Shown piece after piece: positions 1-11,940 of a stretch of 64,000 bases of DNA. The stretch is from NCBI GenBank assembly GCA_905116865.2, contig CAJHNH020006101.1:316501-380500 (forward strand). Reading direction: 5' to 3'. Both the position numbers and the translations under genes were made by a program. Position 1 is the first letter of the stretch, and each line of letters opens with the position of its first letter. The notes under the pieces were generated by a model, which saw nothing but the letters and a program-made list of their open reading frames with translations, had not been told where the DNA came from and did not search any database. Origin of the DNA: Candidula unifasciata. Its lineage: Eukaryota > Mollusca > Gastropoda > Stylommatophora > Geomitridae.

Positions 1-699
1 TGACTGCGCGGCGACCGGGTAACGAACTTCTTGTGGTTCGGGTTCACGGAGGTAGGCAGAAAAGTCACATTTTCCCCCAGATTTACGGTATCTTTCATAG
101 AGTCAAGGCTGAAGGGTTGCGAGATCCATAGTACCCAGCCTAACGGTTAACACATCATGGTTTCTGGATATTTAAAAACTAAAAAATATGCTGTCTTCTT
201 CTGCCTTTCCAGCCACCAATGGAGCATAGGCTCTCAGCCAATTCACGTCAAGCCGTTTTATCCTTCGCTATCGCAAGCAGCTCTCCCCATCTGTTACACC
301 TCACTGCCTAGATCCCCTCTCCGTGTTTTTTGACCTTCCCTGATTTCTATACCAAAGACATTCTAGTTATATTGTTCTCGGGTTTCTTAACGTGTGTCCT
401 TTTCCGACGTCAGCATCTTTTCTTCAACTACTGGTCCACTGTAACTTGTTTAGTTCTCTCCCAAAGCTCTGCATTAGTAATTCTGTCATACCATTTAATT
501 CCCTCTAATCTGAGCAGGCACCAGTTAATGGATGTTTGAAGCTTATTATTAATTGCCTTAGCTGTTTTCTCCATGGGTTTTTTTTAATTTGACAATAGAA
601 TTAAAAATGTTCAGTTTAGTATTCGTTTTTATTTCTTGTTGTCTTTAGTTAAAATAAAAGAAAGGTGTTATTTTTTACACCGAGACTGATGGTTGAGAC
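1..699. other. no recognisable feature
   Basis: No coding exon, repeat or RNA gene is supported here. A 69-codon open frame at 330-539 (+) has no recognisable domain and no splice context, so I treat it as chance. Confidence 0.5.
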
Positions 700-2216
700 A
701 AGCAAAGAGTATAACAACAAACTGAATGTGGCTTTTATTGATCATTAAAAAGCCTTTGACCGAGTAAACCGAGACAGGCTATAGTCTGTGCTCGAAGAGT
801 ATGGTGTAAATGAACATATGCTGGACAGCAGCGGAGCTATGTATCACACAACCGAATGTGCTGTAACAACAACAGTAGGTGTGACAAACTGGTTCCAATT
901 TCCATCTTGCTGTGTTCTGTCACCCCTCTTGTTTAGTGCGCGCGCGCGTGCGGATAAGACAGTAAAGAAGCAAACTTGCAGTTGAAGGATTCATATGATG
1001 TGATTTGAACAACGGATCAACACTGCATGGCACAGGGTAGTAACCTCTTAGTGTCCCGTTCTACTTCTAACTCCAAGTCTGAGTCCGTTATTCTATTGGT
1101 CATGTAATATCAGAAACTGTTTGTTTTTTCTCGAAGTTGTTCAGCGCAGTGCACGATTTCTGTTGCACCGGCGAGGATCCTGAAATATTTTGGGTAGATG
1201 TTTTAAGTCCGAATTTTTGCAGCGCCGTTCTGCTACTATTTTCGATTTCCAACTGCCAAGATATTTTTTTACGTGCGCAACAATACACACGAACGTCTGA
1301 TCTCACTATCCAGAGACTACTAGAAATTACTAGAAGTCCAAGTGAAAAAAATCCCTGCCCTTTAAGGGGCTTGAACCCTGGACCTCTAGCACTCGAGGCG
1401 GACACCATACCCTTAGACCACGCAGCCCCTTATGAGTTAATATTTGCTAACGACCATACCCTCTTATACAAAGATAATGATAACCTCCAATACCATATAA
1501 ACAGCCTCAAAGTCTGTTGCACACACACACACACACAAATACTGGAGAAAAAAACCACTGAAATATTGACAGCAAACAGAACATCAGTCCAACATGACAT
1601 CACTGTTGATGAATATTCATTAAAATAAGATAATGTGTTGAAGTGCCTAGATAGTGTATTCACAAAGGAAGGAGTACTAGGCAGCGAAATAGAAAACAGA
1701 ATACAGAAGGCCAACACCATCAATGACCAAACAACACCACTGTTTCGACATCAAAATCTCAAACTCCACTCAAAAAGCAGCTAATAAATGTGCTAATCGT
1801 GCCAACTTTTAGCTACCAACGCCAGACATGGACAGTCCTAGAACAACATAAACACAAAATTACAGCATGTGAGAGGAGATCCTTAAGAAATGCTGCGAGG
1901 GGGGGGGGGGGGGAGTCAGTGTCACCAATGAAGATCTAAGAGCAATAGTAGGCACAGTACTGGTGAATGATTTCATAGAACATTAAAGAATCAACAGTTT
2001 TGTCGTCTGGTCAGGATGGAACAAACTCAACCAGCTAGAGCGTACTACATGAGAGCAGCAGGCTACAGGGCAAGAGACGAACCAAGAACGATATGGGTGC
2101 AGGAAGTAACAGGGAGACTACAGAAACACAGTGTGACATAACACAAACTACGCAACTAGAAAAAGACAAGACAACTTCTCCTCTCTGCGTCGCTTTACAA
2201 CAAACGCAGTGGGATA
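700..2216 (+). pseudogene. decayed non-LTR reverse transcriptase (RTE/L2-like LINE), interrupted
   Basis: This is the palm-to-C-terminal part of a LINE reverse transcriptase. Around 716-800 a motif-A-like stretch reads NVAFIDH, a stop, then KAFDRV. Around 905-935 a degenerate motif B ends in CVLSPLLF. The catalytic motif C reappears only at about 1440 as FANDHTLLY (FADD degraded to FAND). From 1640 to 2210 the usual tail follows in shifting frames: a SVFTKEG-type segment, a PTFSYQ-like segment and RVTNEDLR. A 16-base G run at 1898-1913 sits inside the tail. Motifs B and C should be about 100 bp apart but are about 500 bp apart, because a SINE-like sequence lies between them. Stops and frameshifts are numerous, so it is a fossil. 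It ends at a GAA-repeat tail. Confidence 0.75.
1318..1436 (-). repeat. tRNA-derived SINE head inside the LINE
   Basis: Read on the minus strand, this has a perfect pol III A box (TGGTCTAAGGG) and, about 40 bases on, a B-box-like GGGTTCAAGCCC. The closing stem pairs TAAGGGGCT-like with AGCCCCTTA-like sequence, as in a tRNA acceptor region. The surrounding sequence does not fold as a clean tRNA, so I call a SINE. It explains the gap between reverse-transcriptase motifs B and C in the LINE around it. The 3' end of the SINE is not clear. Confidence 0.6.
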
Positions 2217-2268
2217 GAAGAAGAAGAAGAAGAAGAAGAAGAAGAAGAAGAAGAAGAAGAAGAGGAGG
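2217..2268 (+). repeat. (AAG)n microsatellite, LINE 3' tail
   Basis: About 16 AAG/GAA units grade into AGG. They directly follow the end of the LINE reading frame, so they are most simply the retrotransposon's 3' tail, later expanded. Confidence 0.8.
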
Positions 2269-2345
2269 AGGTATTTAGTCAAGTTTAAAAATGGAGTTCA
2301 TAAATAATTCCGCAACCTAGTGTTAGCAATCTGTAAATGAATATC

Positions 2346-2698
2346 TTCTTCTTCACTTCCTCTTTTACCGCTGTGGGTGTCGAGGGAGATATAAGGTTCT
2401 GTTTCTAGCTATTCTGGAGGCCTCGACCATAGGCACATCGTGCTGTTGTGGAGTTTCTCTGATGTTATCCTTCCATATTGTTTTTGGTCTACCTCGTGCT
2501 CTACGTCCTTCTTCTCTTTCCATGTATGCTTTGTATGGTATGATGTCACAAGGCATTCTCTCTAAGTGGGCAAACCATTTCACTTGCTGTCTTTGTATGT
2601 AATCCAGAATTGGTTCTGTGCCGATTTTTTCTCTTATGATCTTATTCCTGATCTTATCTATTATGGTCACTCCTACAGCCCTTCTCAGACATCTCATT
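2346..2698 (-). pseudogene. 5'-truncated LINE 3' end with 14-bp TSD
   Basis: The minus strand encodes the C-terminal domain of a non-LTR reverse transcriptase. It starts MRCLRRAVGVT, then has the RIRNK.I.EKIGTEPILDYI.RQQ.KWF.HLERM pattern and the RARGRPKTIW motif typical of RTE/L2-like LINEs. The open frame is 110 codons, against roughly 900-1000 for a whole protein, so only the last tenth is present. The 14-base sequence TGTAAATGAATATC occurs at 2332-2345 and again at 2699-2712, exactly bounding the fragment, and is the TSD. The element's 3' end on the left has a CTTCTTCTT (GAAGAAG) tail. Truncation at insertion is typical of target-primed reverse transcription. Confidence 0.85.
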
Positions 2699-2712
2699 TG
2701 TAAATGAATATC

Positions 2713-3140
2713 GACGGGGGTAAAGGAAGAGGTGGTGGGGATTCAAATAACAGATGACCGCACAGGGCCGTCATACATCCCAAATACATTCGTGGTTAAA
2801 AGTTGTTTTCTTGTCTGTGTACACCTCTACCAGTATGTTAGTGTTCAGTTCATGTTTTAAGTTGAGCTCAATAAAAACTCTCTCGGTTTGTGTATGTGTG
2901 TGTGGGGGCGGTGTATTTACAACAACACTATAAGTGACTCAAAATACCTGCAAGGTAAACACGTCCTGTCAGACAGGATCAGTGACCCAGACACGTGTCT
3001 TGATGCTCTCTTTGAGGGTTATTAGACATGTTTGTATTACTGACTCAATCGAGCATGTTTAGGAATGAGTCAGGGTGTTAGCACCCAGAAAAACAGCCTT
3101 GCATACAGTGATAGTTCCTTTTGACAGAGAGTGTCGCGAA
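2713..3140. other. no recognisable feature
   Basis: Apart from a short TG-rich stretch at about 2890-2905, nothing here matches a gene or repeat family seen elsewhere in the window. Confidence 0.5.
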
Positions 3141-3149
3141 ATGAGGGCT

Positions 3150-3815
3150 GGTGAAAGAGTCAGCGGTGCATGAGCTGATCAATGAACATACACGCCCATG
3201 TGGCATCATTATATACACAGATGGTCTGTAGCGATAGGTAAGAAGATTGGGTGGAGTTTTATTGCAAAGGTGAATGAACCCCGATAAAAAAAAGGACATC
3301 GCGTGCAATGTCACTACATCCAGTATGAGAATGGAGGTGGAGGCAGTAAGGGCAGCCCGACATGTTGTAACTGTAACGAACTCGCTGAGTATGCTTTGGG
3401 AAACTGGCTTGCATGACTAGATAAGGACTAGATCATGAGCATGTCGTGGGTTTTGTCCTCGACATGCGGGTGTCCGATGAAATGAGCAGACTAACAGATG
3501 AGCTGCTACTGCTCCTTTAAGGCAGTGAGATACTTTCTGATAAGGAGGACGTGGTGAAGGCTCTCTAGGAGGCTCAGGGCGGCCAACTGAAACATAAACC
3601 ATACACTGAAAGACTAGTTCAATGAAGAAAAGGAAGGGTGGGCGGGGGTGTTTGAATAATGCTCTGGAAGATATTCAACACTAGAGAAAAACAGACGAAC
3701 TTTTAATCAGACTGCAACTGGTAACATTAGCATGTCAATCAACTCTTCGTTGGTTACCGAAGAGGGAGACGGAGCACTCGTGGAGATGTCCCCAGTGCAG
3801 TGTTGTCAATTCTTG
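3150..3815 (+). pseudogene. LINE RNase H and C-terminal tail (family R), decayed
   Basis: The plus strand carries an RNase H domain of the kind found at the C-terminus of I/Jockey-group LINEs. IIIYTDG holds the first catalytic Asp, VTTSSMRMEVEAV the Glu, and a VGFVLDMRVSDEMSRLTD stretch is a decayed form of the FPGHAGVxGNExADRLA block. The 3' tail at 3688-3815 reads, over two frames, like the shared ending RRTFNQTATGNIS...STLRWL...TEH.W.CPxC..VNS. Several stops and frameshifts break it. I call this family R below. At least ten copies or pieces of its tail occur in the window, on both strands. Confidence 0.7.
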
Positions 3816-3879
3816 ATTCATTCATCCATTCAATGAGAACAGTGTATCGGGTACGCAGCGTTCAAATCCATTGAGTGAC

Positions 3880-5245
3880 TTACAGGGGCGCGAGGACCCC
3901 CCCCCCCCCCCCCCCCCCAATTAACAAGGTGGCTCCAAGCTGCTCCTTAAACATTTTAGGATGTCAGACATCGCAGACCGAAAGATGCTTCGTATCCTGC
4001 AGCAAGCATCTCAAGGTACAGCTGCTGAATGTTTCAGCAAGACACTGGGTGTACACAGGCCGTACTCCTGCTCTCATTCGTCCTAACTTGCTAAATTCAC
4101 ACGCAAGCTGACACACAATGACCTCACTGAATATTTCCCCTGAGAATAACGCTACTATTCTGTAATTTTCGCACTGTCATGCTCTCCCCCCAACTAGCTA
4201 CAACTACAGAGAAAACACTGGCGACCCAGACCGAATCCCAGCCAGCCAGCCTATATGTGGGGTGTTGAGCGATGACCTAGTTACATTCTATTACGTCTCG
4301 CCGCAGGTGTCAAGCTAAAGTACAGGTTCTGTCAGCTCTGATGTGAGTTGGGAAGGGAAGGAGTCCTCTGCTATGCAAACTCAATTGAGACTTTGGATTT
4401 TTTTCCTCTTCCGGTGAAACATCCAAGACAGCTGTAAAGATGTTCATAATGTGTTGGATTTGAAGCTAGTATTATAAGTGAAGAGGAAACCGCCTTAGCT
4501 GTCTCTTACGACATGCATAAAAAGTTATAGCGTGAATGTTGTTCGTCCCAACAGCCCTCATTAGGTACTAAAGTACCGCTTCTCCAAACCACTAGTTTTG
4601 GTGCAATTAACGTTTCTTAGCCAACATAATTGGCACAAAGAAACCAGACTACAATTATAACCGATACTGCTCGCAGTATGTTGAACGTGGTCGATTTTTT
4701 TTTACATAAATGGATGGATGATGGCTTCGGTAATGGCACACGGTAAGAAATTAGCCGCTTTAGAACCGGACAGGGAAAGCACTTTCATACCAATCACTGT
4801 GGCAAACCCAGGCCATATTTATAATTTAGGGCTAAGCCGATCCAACAGATAAGACGGTTTAGCCACTCAAAGAGAATGCCATGTACCAACTGCCAAAGAC
4901 AGCCATCTGAAAGAAGTGCAAAAAAAAAAAAAAAAAACCCCGATCAAGAAAAAGACCATAGAAGGAAGAAAGGTGGTATCAAAAACAACCTCAAAGAACC
5001 GAAGAGCAACTTATACAACGCATTAGAAAGAGCACACTGGATACTTATATCATCCCCCAATATCGATCGATGTGAGATAAATGGACATGGCTTGAACCGT
5101 AGCCATCGGCAGTTATACTAAAGTTTGGCCATGCTTGAACAATCATCACGTGACCCGTCTGCCGTGAAGTTGTAACTAACAGACAGAAAGAAGAAGCAGA
5201 ATCTAAGCTAACGTCCAAGCATTAGGACGTCGCAGTTCAGTCTTC
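3880..5245. other. mostly unassigned; poly-C and poly-A tracts
   Basis: A run of 22 C lies at 3897-3918 and a run of 18 A at about 4921-4938. The sequence near 4490-4530 faintly resembles the foldback-arm family (TCTTACGACATGC). No gene is supported. Confidence 0.5.
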
Positions 5246-5249
5246 CTGA

Positions 5250-5877
5250 GGATTCACAACCCACCACCTACGCCCATGTGATCTGTTTATATCTATAAAG
5301 ATAGTTCGGTGCTGAGAGGAAAGAGAAGTGCCTGGGAAACGTAGCGAAAGCCAATGGAAAATCTTTACTGCAAGATAGCCTTGCATACAACATCACATCT
5401 AGGGTGAGAATGGGCGTGGAGGCAGTAACTGCAGCAACAGACTCTGAGAGCATGCTGAGAAAAGTAAAGACAGGGATGCTTCGAGCAGAGCGGCAAGCTT
5501 TACTAGAAAGGTCACGGGTAGTGAGCATTCTTTGGATCTTTTCCCCAGGCCATGTTGGCGTAATGGATCATGAACAGACATACAGAATGACTGGATCTGC
5601 CACACTGGGTGGTGAATAGATTCACAACAAGGCAGATGCGATCAAGGCTATTGGGGAACAAGCAACGAAATCAATAGAGAAAGAATATTATTATGGCCTG
5701 GAGAGAATGAGGCACCGGGGTGTAACCAGAGGGTCTGGCCGGCTCCCTACACTCAGAGGGAAGGCAAGACGGACATATAAGCACACTGTGACCTGTACCA
5801 TCAGTATTGGCTACTGAAGATGAAGACAGAGCACGCGTGGGAATGCCCCGAGTGCTGTGATGTCAATTTTTGACTCA
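5250..5877 (+). pseudogene. LINE RNase H and tail (family R), decayed
   Basis: A second plus-strand copy of family R. After a broken start, a 71-codon open segment at 5404-5619 contains the helix with the catalytic Glu (RMGVEAVTAA) and then WIFSPGHVGVMDHEQ, the His-containing block of RNase H. Downstream come NKADAIKAIGEQATKS, the LPTLRGKARRTYK segment and the ending KTEHAWECPECCDVNF before a stop. That ending is the best-preserved version of the family tail in the window and serves as the reference for the shorter copies. Frameshifts interrupt the reading frame in several places. Confidence 0.7.
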
Positions 5878-5879
5878 AC

Positions 5880-7125
5880 TCAACTTACAACCCACCAACA
5901 ACAAAAACAGCACAGCTCTATTTAATTAAGTTTAGTTACTTGTTCATTTAATTATAAATCCTGCCCTGGTGATCAAACCAGCCGCTACGCATTAGAAAAT
6001 CGTTTTATCCATAGTTTTTGCGTTCTTAGTCCTGGAGGGATCAATACTCAACACAGCTTTATTTAATTTTAATTGCTCACGTGTTCATTTTTTAAATTCA
6101 TTTCAAATTTGTTCCCCTTTTCATATACGCCTTCTTACTTATTTCGTTTCATATTCATACTTTTCCCTTCCCTGCGTATTTTTTGGTTTCATGCTGACCT
6201 TGGTTTGGTTTTTTAAAATTAGCCCTGTTGTCTTGCCCTTTGAGTTTTCTAGTCACAGTTTGTACTGTTATTTAGTACTACGTTGATAAAGATTTTGATC
6301 GAAACGTTCGGTTGTGCCTATGTGCGTTTTTGCCATTCTCTCAGCTGTGCTTTCTAGTCACATTCTGTGTTTAATATTCAGCATTATCTTCAATCAGGCA
6401 CACCGGTCATAGTATCCTCAAGCCATGTGTTTTAAAATGTGTCCTTAGACTATACTTATATGCCGGATGTGGAGATTAGTAACGCTGGCTTTGGATAAAA
6501 CACACGGTTAAAAAAAAACCTCAGAAAAATAAAGCTAGAAGGTCTTTACACCGGAACCCACAGTGGTATAGAAAAGAGACAGACTAAAAGTACAAAGAGA
6601 ATGGAGCTAGAGAATGAAGTTATAAAGATGGGAAGGGCATGGCTGGAGCTGCATGCGACAGCAAATGACATGACGATTTAGCGTTTGTTGACTGACCGGC
6701 TATGCTGCATTGAGGAATGAAAGACATAAAAGGAAAGGAGGAGAGATCTGTAAATAGGAAAATGTGAGCATATTTTACGGAATTATTTTGAACAGGTATG
6801 GGGAGTGGATGTAACCCTCTCATTTACACCCATCCACGGTCAACGACAACGATGGCACACCAAGATGACCTGCATGACTTCAGCTTTTCCACCTTCAACA
6901 CATGAATGACACGAAGGTACATATTTAAAAACCCCCCAGCAGTGACATCTGAGGATCCATCTACAATAAAGTGGCGTTTAGGGATTACCAGGTCTAGTGC
7001 TTGTATTTATGTGACCTCATTTTGACGAGTGTTTACAGTCTCTGTTCACCGCTGCCCAATCCCACACTAGGACGTTGTTTTATCTTTCTGCTGAATGTGT
7101 GAAAACCTATGTTGGCTTGTTAACT
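5880..7125. other. no recognisable feature
   Basis: AT-rich sequence with no supported exon or repeat. A GATCGAAACGTTCGG motif near 6298 resembles phrases common in LINE untranslated regions but is too short to call. Confidence 0.5.
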
Positions 7126-7129
7126 GTTG

Positions 7130-7610
7130 TAGTGGAGTAGCGTAGAAGTGGAATAGGGTGAATGTACGCTGTAGCGGAGTAATGGTAGAGACAAGGGTGT
7201 AGTGGAATAGCGGTGGGTACACTCTTATAGCGTAAAGGTGGATACACTGCTGTAATGGAGCAGTGATGGAAGCACTGTTGTAGTGAAGCAAAGCTGGAGG
7301 TACTGTTGTTTCAAGCAAAGCTGGAGGTACTGTTGCTTGAAGCAAAGGTGGAGGCACTGTTGTTTGAAGCAAAGCTGGAGTCAGTGTTTAAAGCAAAGGT
7401 GGAGGAACTGTTGTAGTAGAGCAAAGCTGGATGTACTGTTGTCGTGTACCGGGGATGACATGAAACAGTGGAGTAGCACAGCTAGAAAAGCAGTGGATGT
7501 ATTGCTGCAGTCAAGTAGCATTGGACCCACCGTTGTAGTGGAGCAGAAGTGGATCCACTGCTGTAGTGGAGCAGCGGTGGTGCATTCATGTTGTAGAATA
7601 GTACATGCTC
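7130..7610 (+). repeat. degenerate minisatellite, unit about 27-30 bp
   Basis: Phrases such as AAGCTGGAGGTACTGTTGT and GAAGCAAAGGTGGAGG recur about every 27-30 bases, most clearly at 7280-7440 and more diverged outside. The overlapping open frames (for example 185 codons from 7283) are by-products of the repeat. Confidence 0.8.
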
Positions 7611-7620
7611 CAACTTTGTT

Positions 7621-7745
7621 GATATATACACACACACACACACTTGCGGAGAGATATATACACACACACACACTTGCGGAGAGATACACACACACACTTG
7701 CGGAGAGATACACACAAACACACTTGCGGAGAGATACACACTTGT
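7621..7745 (+). repeat. compound (CA)n / CTTGCGGAGAGATA minisatellite
   Basis: Five copies of a CTTGCGGAGAGATA block are separated by CACACA tracts of shrinking length. The 14-base block is invariant while the CA spacer varies, as expected for a microsatellite-seeded tandem repeat. Confidence 0.85.
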
Positions 7746-7979
7746 CTCAACACTGTCCCATCAGCGATCGAATGGTCTGTTTGCTCGCCGATGGACGACT
7801 TTGTTGCGGTCGGGACAGTATTTGGTTCTGTCTCCTTTGATCGCTTTAATGCTGCGAGAGTCCTTTTCAGGGCCCTTGGTGTCCTGCACTGTCAAGCCAT
7901 TTTATATGGCGCACAAAACCTAGTCACAATTATAACCTTAGGGGATGCTGGTTGATCCTGACGATTTGTTCCTACCTAA

Positions 7980-9950
7980 CCAACACTGTCCAAGTGTAAA
8001 GATATAGTAGCCACATTAAAACACTGCCCGTGTGTAAAAATATACGTAGCCACATTAAAACACTGCCCATGTGTAAAGATATAGTAGCCACATTAAAACA
8101 CTGCCTGTGTGTAAAGATATAGTAGCCACGTTAAAACACTGTCCATGTGTAAAGATATAGTAGGCACATTAAAACACTGTCCATGTGTAAAGATATAGTA
8201 GCGACATTCCAACACTGCCCGTGTGTAAAGATATAGTAGCCACATTAAAACACTGTCCATGTGTAAAGATATAGTAGCCACATTAAAACACTGTCCATGT
8301 GTAAAGATATAGTAGCCACATTAAAACACTGTCCGTGTGTAAAGATATAGTGGCCACATTAAAACACTGTCCATGTGTAAAGATATAGTAGCCACATTAA
8401 AACACTGTCCATGTGTAAAGATATAGTAGCCACATTATAACACTGTCCATGTGTAAAGATATAGTAGCCACGTTAAAACACTGTCCATGTGTAAAGATAT
8501 AGTAGCCACATTAAAACACTGTCCATGTGTAAAGATATACATACCCACATTAAAACACTGTCCATGTTTAAAGATATACATACCCACATTAAAACACTGC
8601 CCGTGTGTAAAGATATACGTACCCACATTAAAACACTGTCCATGTGTAAAGATAAACGTACCCACATTAAAACACTGTCCATGTGTAAAGATATACGTAG
8701 CCACATTAAAACACTGTCCATGTGTAAAGATATAGTAGCCACATTATAACACTGTCCATGTGTAAAGATATAGTAGCCACGTTAAAACACTGTCCATGTG
8801 TAAAGATATAGTAGCCACATTAAAACACTGTCCATGTGTAAAGATATACATACCCACATTAAAACACTGTCCATGTTTAAAGATATACATACCCACATTA
8901 AAACACTGCCCGTGTGTAAAGATATACGTACCCACATTAAAACACTGTCCATGTGTAAAGATATAGTAGGCACATTAAAACACTGTCCATGTGTAAAGAT
9001 ATAGTAGCGACATTCCAACACTGCCCGTGTGTAAAGATATAGTAGCCACATTATAACACTGTCCGTGTGTAAAGATATAGTAGCCACATTAAAACACTGT
9101 CCATGTGTAAAGATATAGTAGCCACATTAAAACACTGCCCGTGTGTAAAGATATAGTAGCCACATTATAACACTGTCCGTGTGTAAAGATATAGTAGCCA
9201 CATTAAAACACTGTCCATGTGTAAAGATATAGTAGCCACATTAAAACACTGTCCGTGTGTAAAGATATAGTAGCCACATTAAAACACTGTCCATGTGTAA
9301 AGATATAGTAGCCACATTAAAACACTGTCCATGTGTAAAGATATAGTAGCCACATTATAACACTGTCCATGTGTAAAGATATAGTAGCCACGTTAAAACA
9401 CTGTCCATGTGTAAAGATATAGTAGCCACATTAAAACACTGTCCATGTGTAAAGATATACATACCCACATTAAAACACTGCCCGTGTGTAAAGATATACG
9501 TACCCACATTAAAACACTGTCCATGTGTAAAGATAAACGTACCCACATTAAAACACTGTCCATGTGTAAAGATATACGTACCCACATTAAAACACTGCCC
9601 GTGTGTAAAGATATACGTAGCCACATTAAAACACTGCCCATGTGTAAAGATATAGTAGCCACATTAAAACACTGCCTGTGTGTACAGATATACGTACCCA
9701 CATTAAAACAATGTCCATGTTTAAAGATATACATACCTACATTAAAACACTGTCCATGTTTAAAGATATACGTACCCACATTAAAACACTGTCCATGTGT
9801 AAAGATATACGTAGCCACATTAAAACACTGTCCGTGTGTAAAGATATACGTACCCACATTAAAACACTGCCCGTGTGTAAAGATATACGTACCCACATTA
9901 AAACACTGTCCGTGTGTAAAGATATACGTACCCACATTAAAACACTGTTC
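7980..9950 (+). repeat. 2-kb minisatellite of 38/39-bp units with higher-order structure
   Basis: About 51 tandem units built on CACATTAAAACACTGTCC, then RTGTGTAAAGATATA, then a variable end. Units ending in GTAGC are 38 bp; units ending in CGTACC, CATACC or CGTAGC are 39 bp. The 39-bp type is clustered, so it stays open in several frames and gives open frames of up to 196 codons on both strands. Two marker variants (ATTATAACAC followed by CACGTTAAAAC) recur together at 8431, 8740 and 9351, showing duplication of multi-unit blocks. There are no unique spacers, so it is not a CRISPR-like array. Confidence 0.95.
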
Positions 9951-11640
9951 ACATGCATTTCATCGTCATCGTGCCGTGCCGTTATACGCCACTGGAGACT
10001 GCAGGTTAGGCCTCGATTCCGTTCTATCCCTTTGATATAATGGATTAGAACCTTTGGCCTCTCTCAACCACGTCCTCATTTCCCCAAAATATTGTTGTTT
10101 TCCTCGTCGCACGGGTTCAGAGAACTCATGTGGCCTGATTCTCAGTCAGTACTGCGGACGGTTCAAAATGATCAAATGTAGCGTGAGTGGAGGATACCAG
10201 GATCAGCGTGTCGACATTACAGGAACCCACGTAGATATTCTGTCTGTGCCCTGTAGGAGTGCGAGGCAATGAAACAGCAGATTCTGGCTACAAAAGCGAC
10301 AGCTAAGGTAACACTAACTGGACAAGCGAGTCGTTCTGAAGACCATTAATGAATTAATTCCGATAGAAGACACGAGTTTAGATGAAATAACATGTATAAG
10401 AATGTGTGAACGCGAGTTTAGGTATGGATCCGGCAAGCAGGAACGCATGCGAGAAAGAACGAGGTGTGTATAATCAACGTGCACCACCAGCAAGCCAATC
10501 TGCTCGTTCCTTCCCTCTTACCCCAGAGTGTCCTGGCACAAAAAGTAAACTGATTCCTATCAGACGAGATTATCTCAGCGATTCCAACCATTTTCTTCTA
10601 ATTCAATTTGTTTCAATCTTCTTAATCATGCTCATGGATTCACTGAGAAAGCACTGTGTCTTGAGTCACATCACTGCTTTTCTCATCGTTATGCTAGAGA
10701 GGCCCCAAAACACAGTATCCCACACACACAAGAAATAATCAAAACCGAGCAACATGATGCTAATCACAACTGAACACGATGTCATATTTACATCAAATGA
10801 CATGTATTTACATTATTAGCCAACACAGAAGTTGAACAATGTACAGAAGATTGAAAGATCACAATTTAACTTCCCTCACAAACTCTTTATCTTTTGGTAC
10901 GTTGAGTTGTGGTTAACAACTAGGCTGTGATATCTGCATATTTAGGTTGAACGCATCTGATTTCAACAGACCCATAATAAGTAACCGCGTATGACATGCT
11001 TGTTAAGAAACAGAAGCAGTTGGTTCAATATACCCCCACCACCCAAACTAAAGGCGCCCCTAAATACAAACAAGGAACTTAAAACGAATGTTACTGCCAC
11101 TATAAACAGGTCTAATTTCGTATACTGAGATATTTGTTTAAAGGAGGTGTGTTCTCACAGAAAAAAGAAAACTATTTAACAGAAACGTAAACAAGTTTAC
11201 GCTGAGCATAATAAAGCACAATCCAGTCATTGAAAAAGGTCCTGCAAGCACCGTGACAGACAAGCCAGATGAAGTATCTATTTTCTGCTTCATGTTTGCT
11301 CAAGCAAGAGTTTCCCGGACTTTTGTGCGGCACACTCTTGAACATACTTTCCTTTACCAGCTAATAAACAACATCTTGTCTCGGGAGCTGACATTTTTTG
11401 GGTCATATCAAGCGCTATGGTGGATTGGGGGGGGGGGGGGGGGGGGGGGCAACACGCGGAAGGCATTGTACCAGGAAGGAGGGACCGGGGCCGACCAACA
11501 GGAAGATAGGTACGGGATACAAGTAACTCTGTGGACATAAAAGTGTGTGACAGAGAGCTGGCAAGAGACCGGGTTTATGTCAGGCAGACTGTGATGAGAG
11601 CGACATTCTACAAAGGACCTGCTACATGATGATAACAGTG
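9951..11640. other. mostly unassigned; poly-G at 11427-11449
   Basis: No gene is supported. A 23-base G run lies at 11427-11449. The sequence at 10975-11060 (ATGACATGCTTGTT followed by a C-rich stretch) looks like a partial arm of the foldback family described at 12495. Confidence 0.5.
10901..10940 (+). repeat. dispersed repeat, GTTGTGGTTTA family
   Basis: The motif GTTGTGGTTAACAACTAGG followed by CTGTGATATCTGCAT also occurs, diverged, at 36409-36450 (-), 44637-44680 (+), 46170-46207 (-) and 46441-46475 (+). At 44637 it follows a tRNA-like SINE head, so it is probably a SINE body or tail. Confidence 0.6.
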
Positions 11641-11649
11641 ACACCAGAG

Positions 11650-11750
11650 CGTGTTGTTGTTACTTGCAGCCCCGAGCTTGTTGGGTAGACAATGGATCTA
11701 TTCCCCCCCCCCCCCACAATGAGGCCCCAGAACCCTCACTGAGACCGGTG
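11650..11750 (+). repeat. partial foldback-arm copy with C run
   Basis: GAGCTTGTTGGGTAGACAATGG, a run of 13 C and AATGAGGCCCCAGAACCC match the inner end of the arm at 12690-12770, including the position of the C run. Confidence 0.6.
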
Positions 11751-11785
11751 AAGCTGATGCCGTTTGTATTATTTTTGCCTTTTAA

Positions 11786-11940
11786 GCCAGCGGTTCTCAA
11801 ACTGGGTGTCTGGCGTATGCCAGCGTTTCTCAAACTGGGTGCCACAGCACCCCTGGGTGTCTGGTGTATGCCAGCGGTTTTCAAACTGGCTGCCACAGCA
11901 CCCCTGGGTGTCTGGCATGAGCCAGCGGCGCTGCAGCAGC
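11786..11940 (+). repeat. tandem hAT-terminus-like repeat, 51-bp unit
   Basis: CCAGCGGTTCTCAAACTGG begins three successive units, the last two being 51 bp. CAGCGGTTCTCAAACT resembles the terminal inverted repeat of many hAT elements, so this looks like a tandemly amplified element end. The open frames across it have no recognisable product. Confidence 0.7.

Noticed and set aside
1365..1433. Genuine tRNA gene (minus strand)
   Set aside because: A and B boxes fit, but the anticodon arm is not convincing and it lies inside a LINE; a SINE head is the better reading.
2093..2278. Arginine-rich small protein
   Set aside because: The arginines come from the AAG/AGG microsatellite at the LINE tail.
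7283..7840. 185-codon frame rich in KQSW repeats
   Set aside because: It spans a degenerate minisatellite and a CA-rich repeat.
7940..7962. CTGGTTGATCCTGAC, similar to the 5' start of 18S rRNA
   Set aside because: Only 13 contiguous bases match and the following sequence departs at once; no rRNA continues.
7980..9950. Open frames of up to 196 codons, or a CRISPR-like array
   Set aside because: The frames are products of 39-bp units, present on both strands; there are no unique spacers, and this is a eukaryotic sequence.
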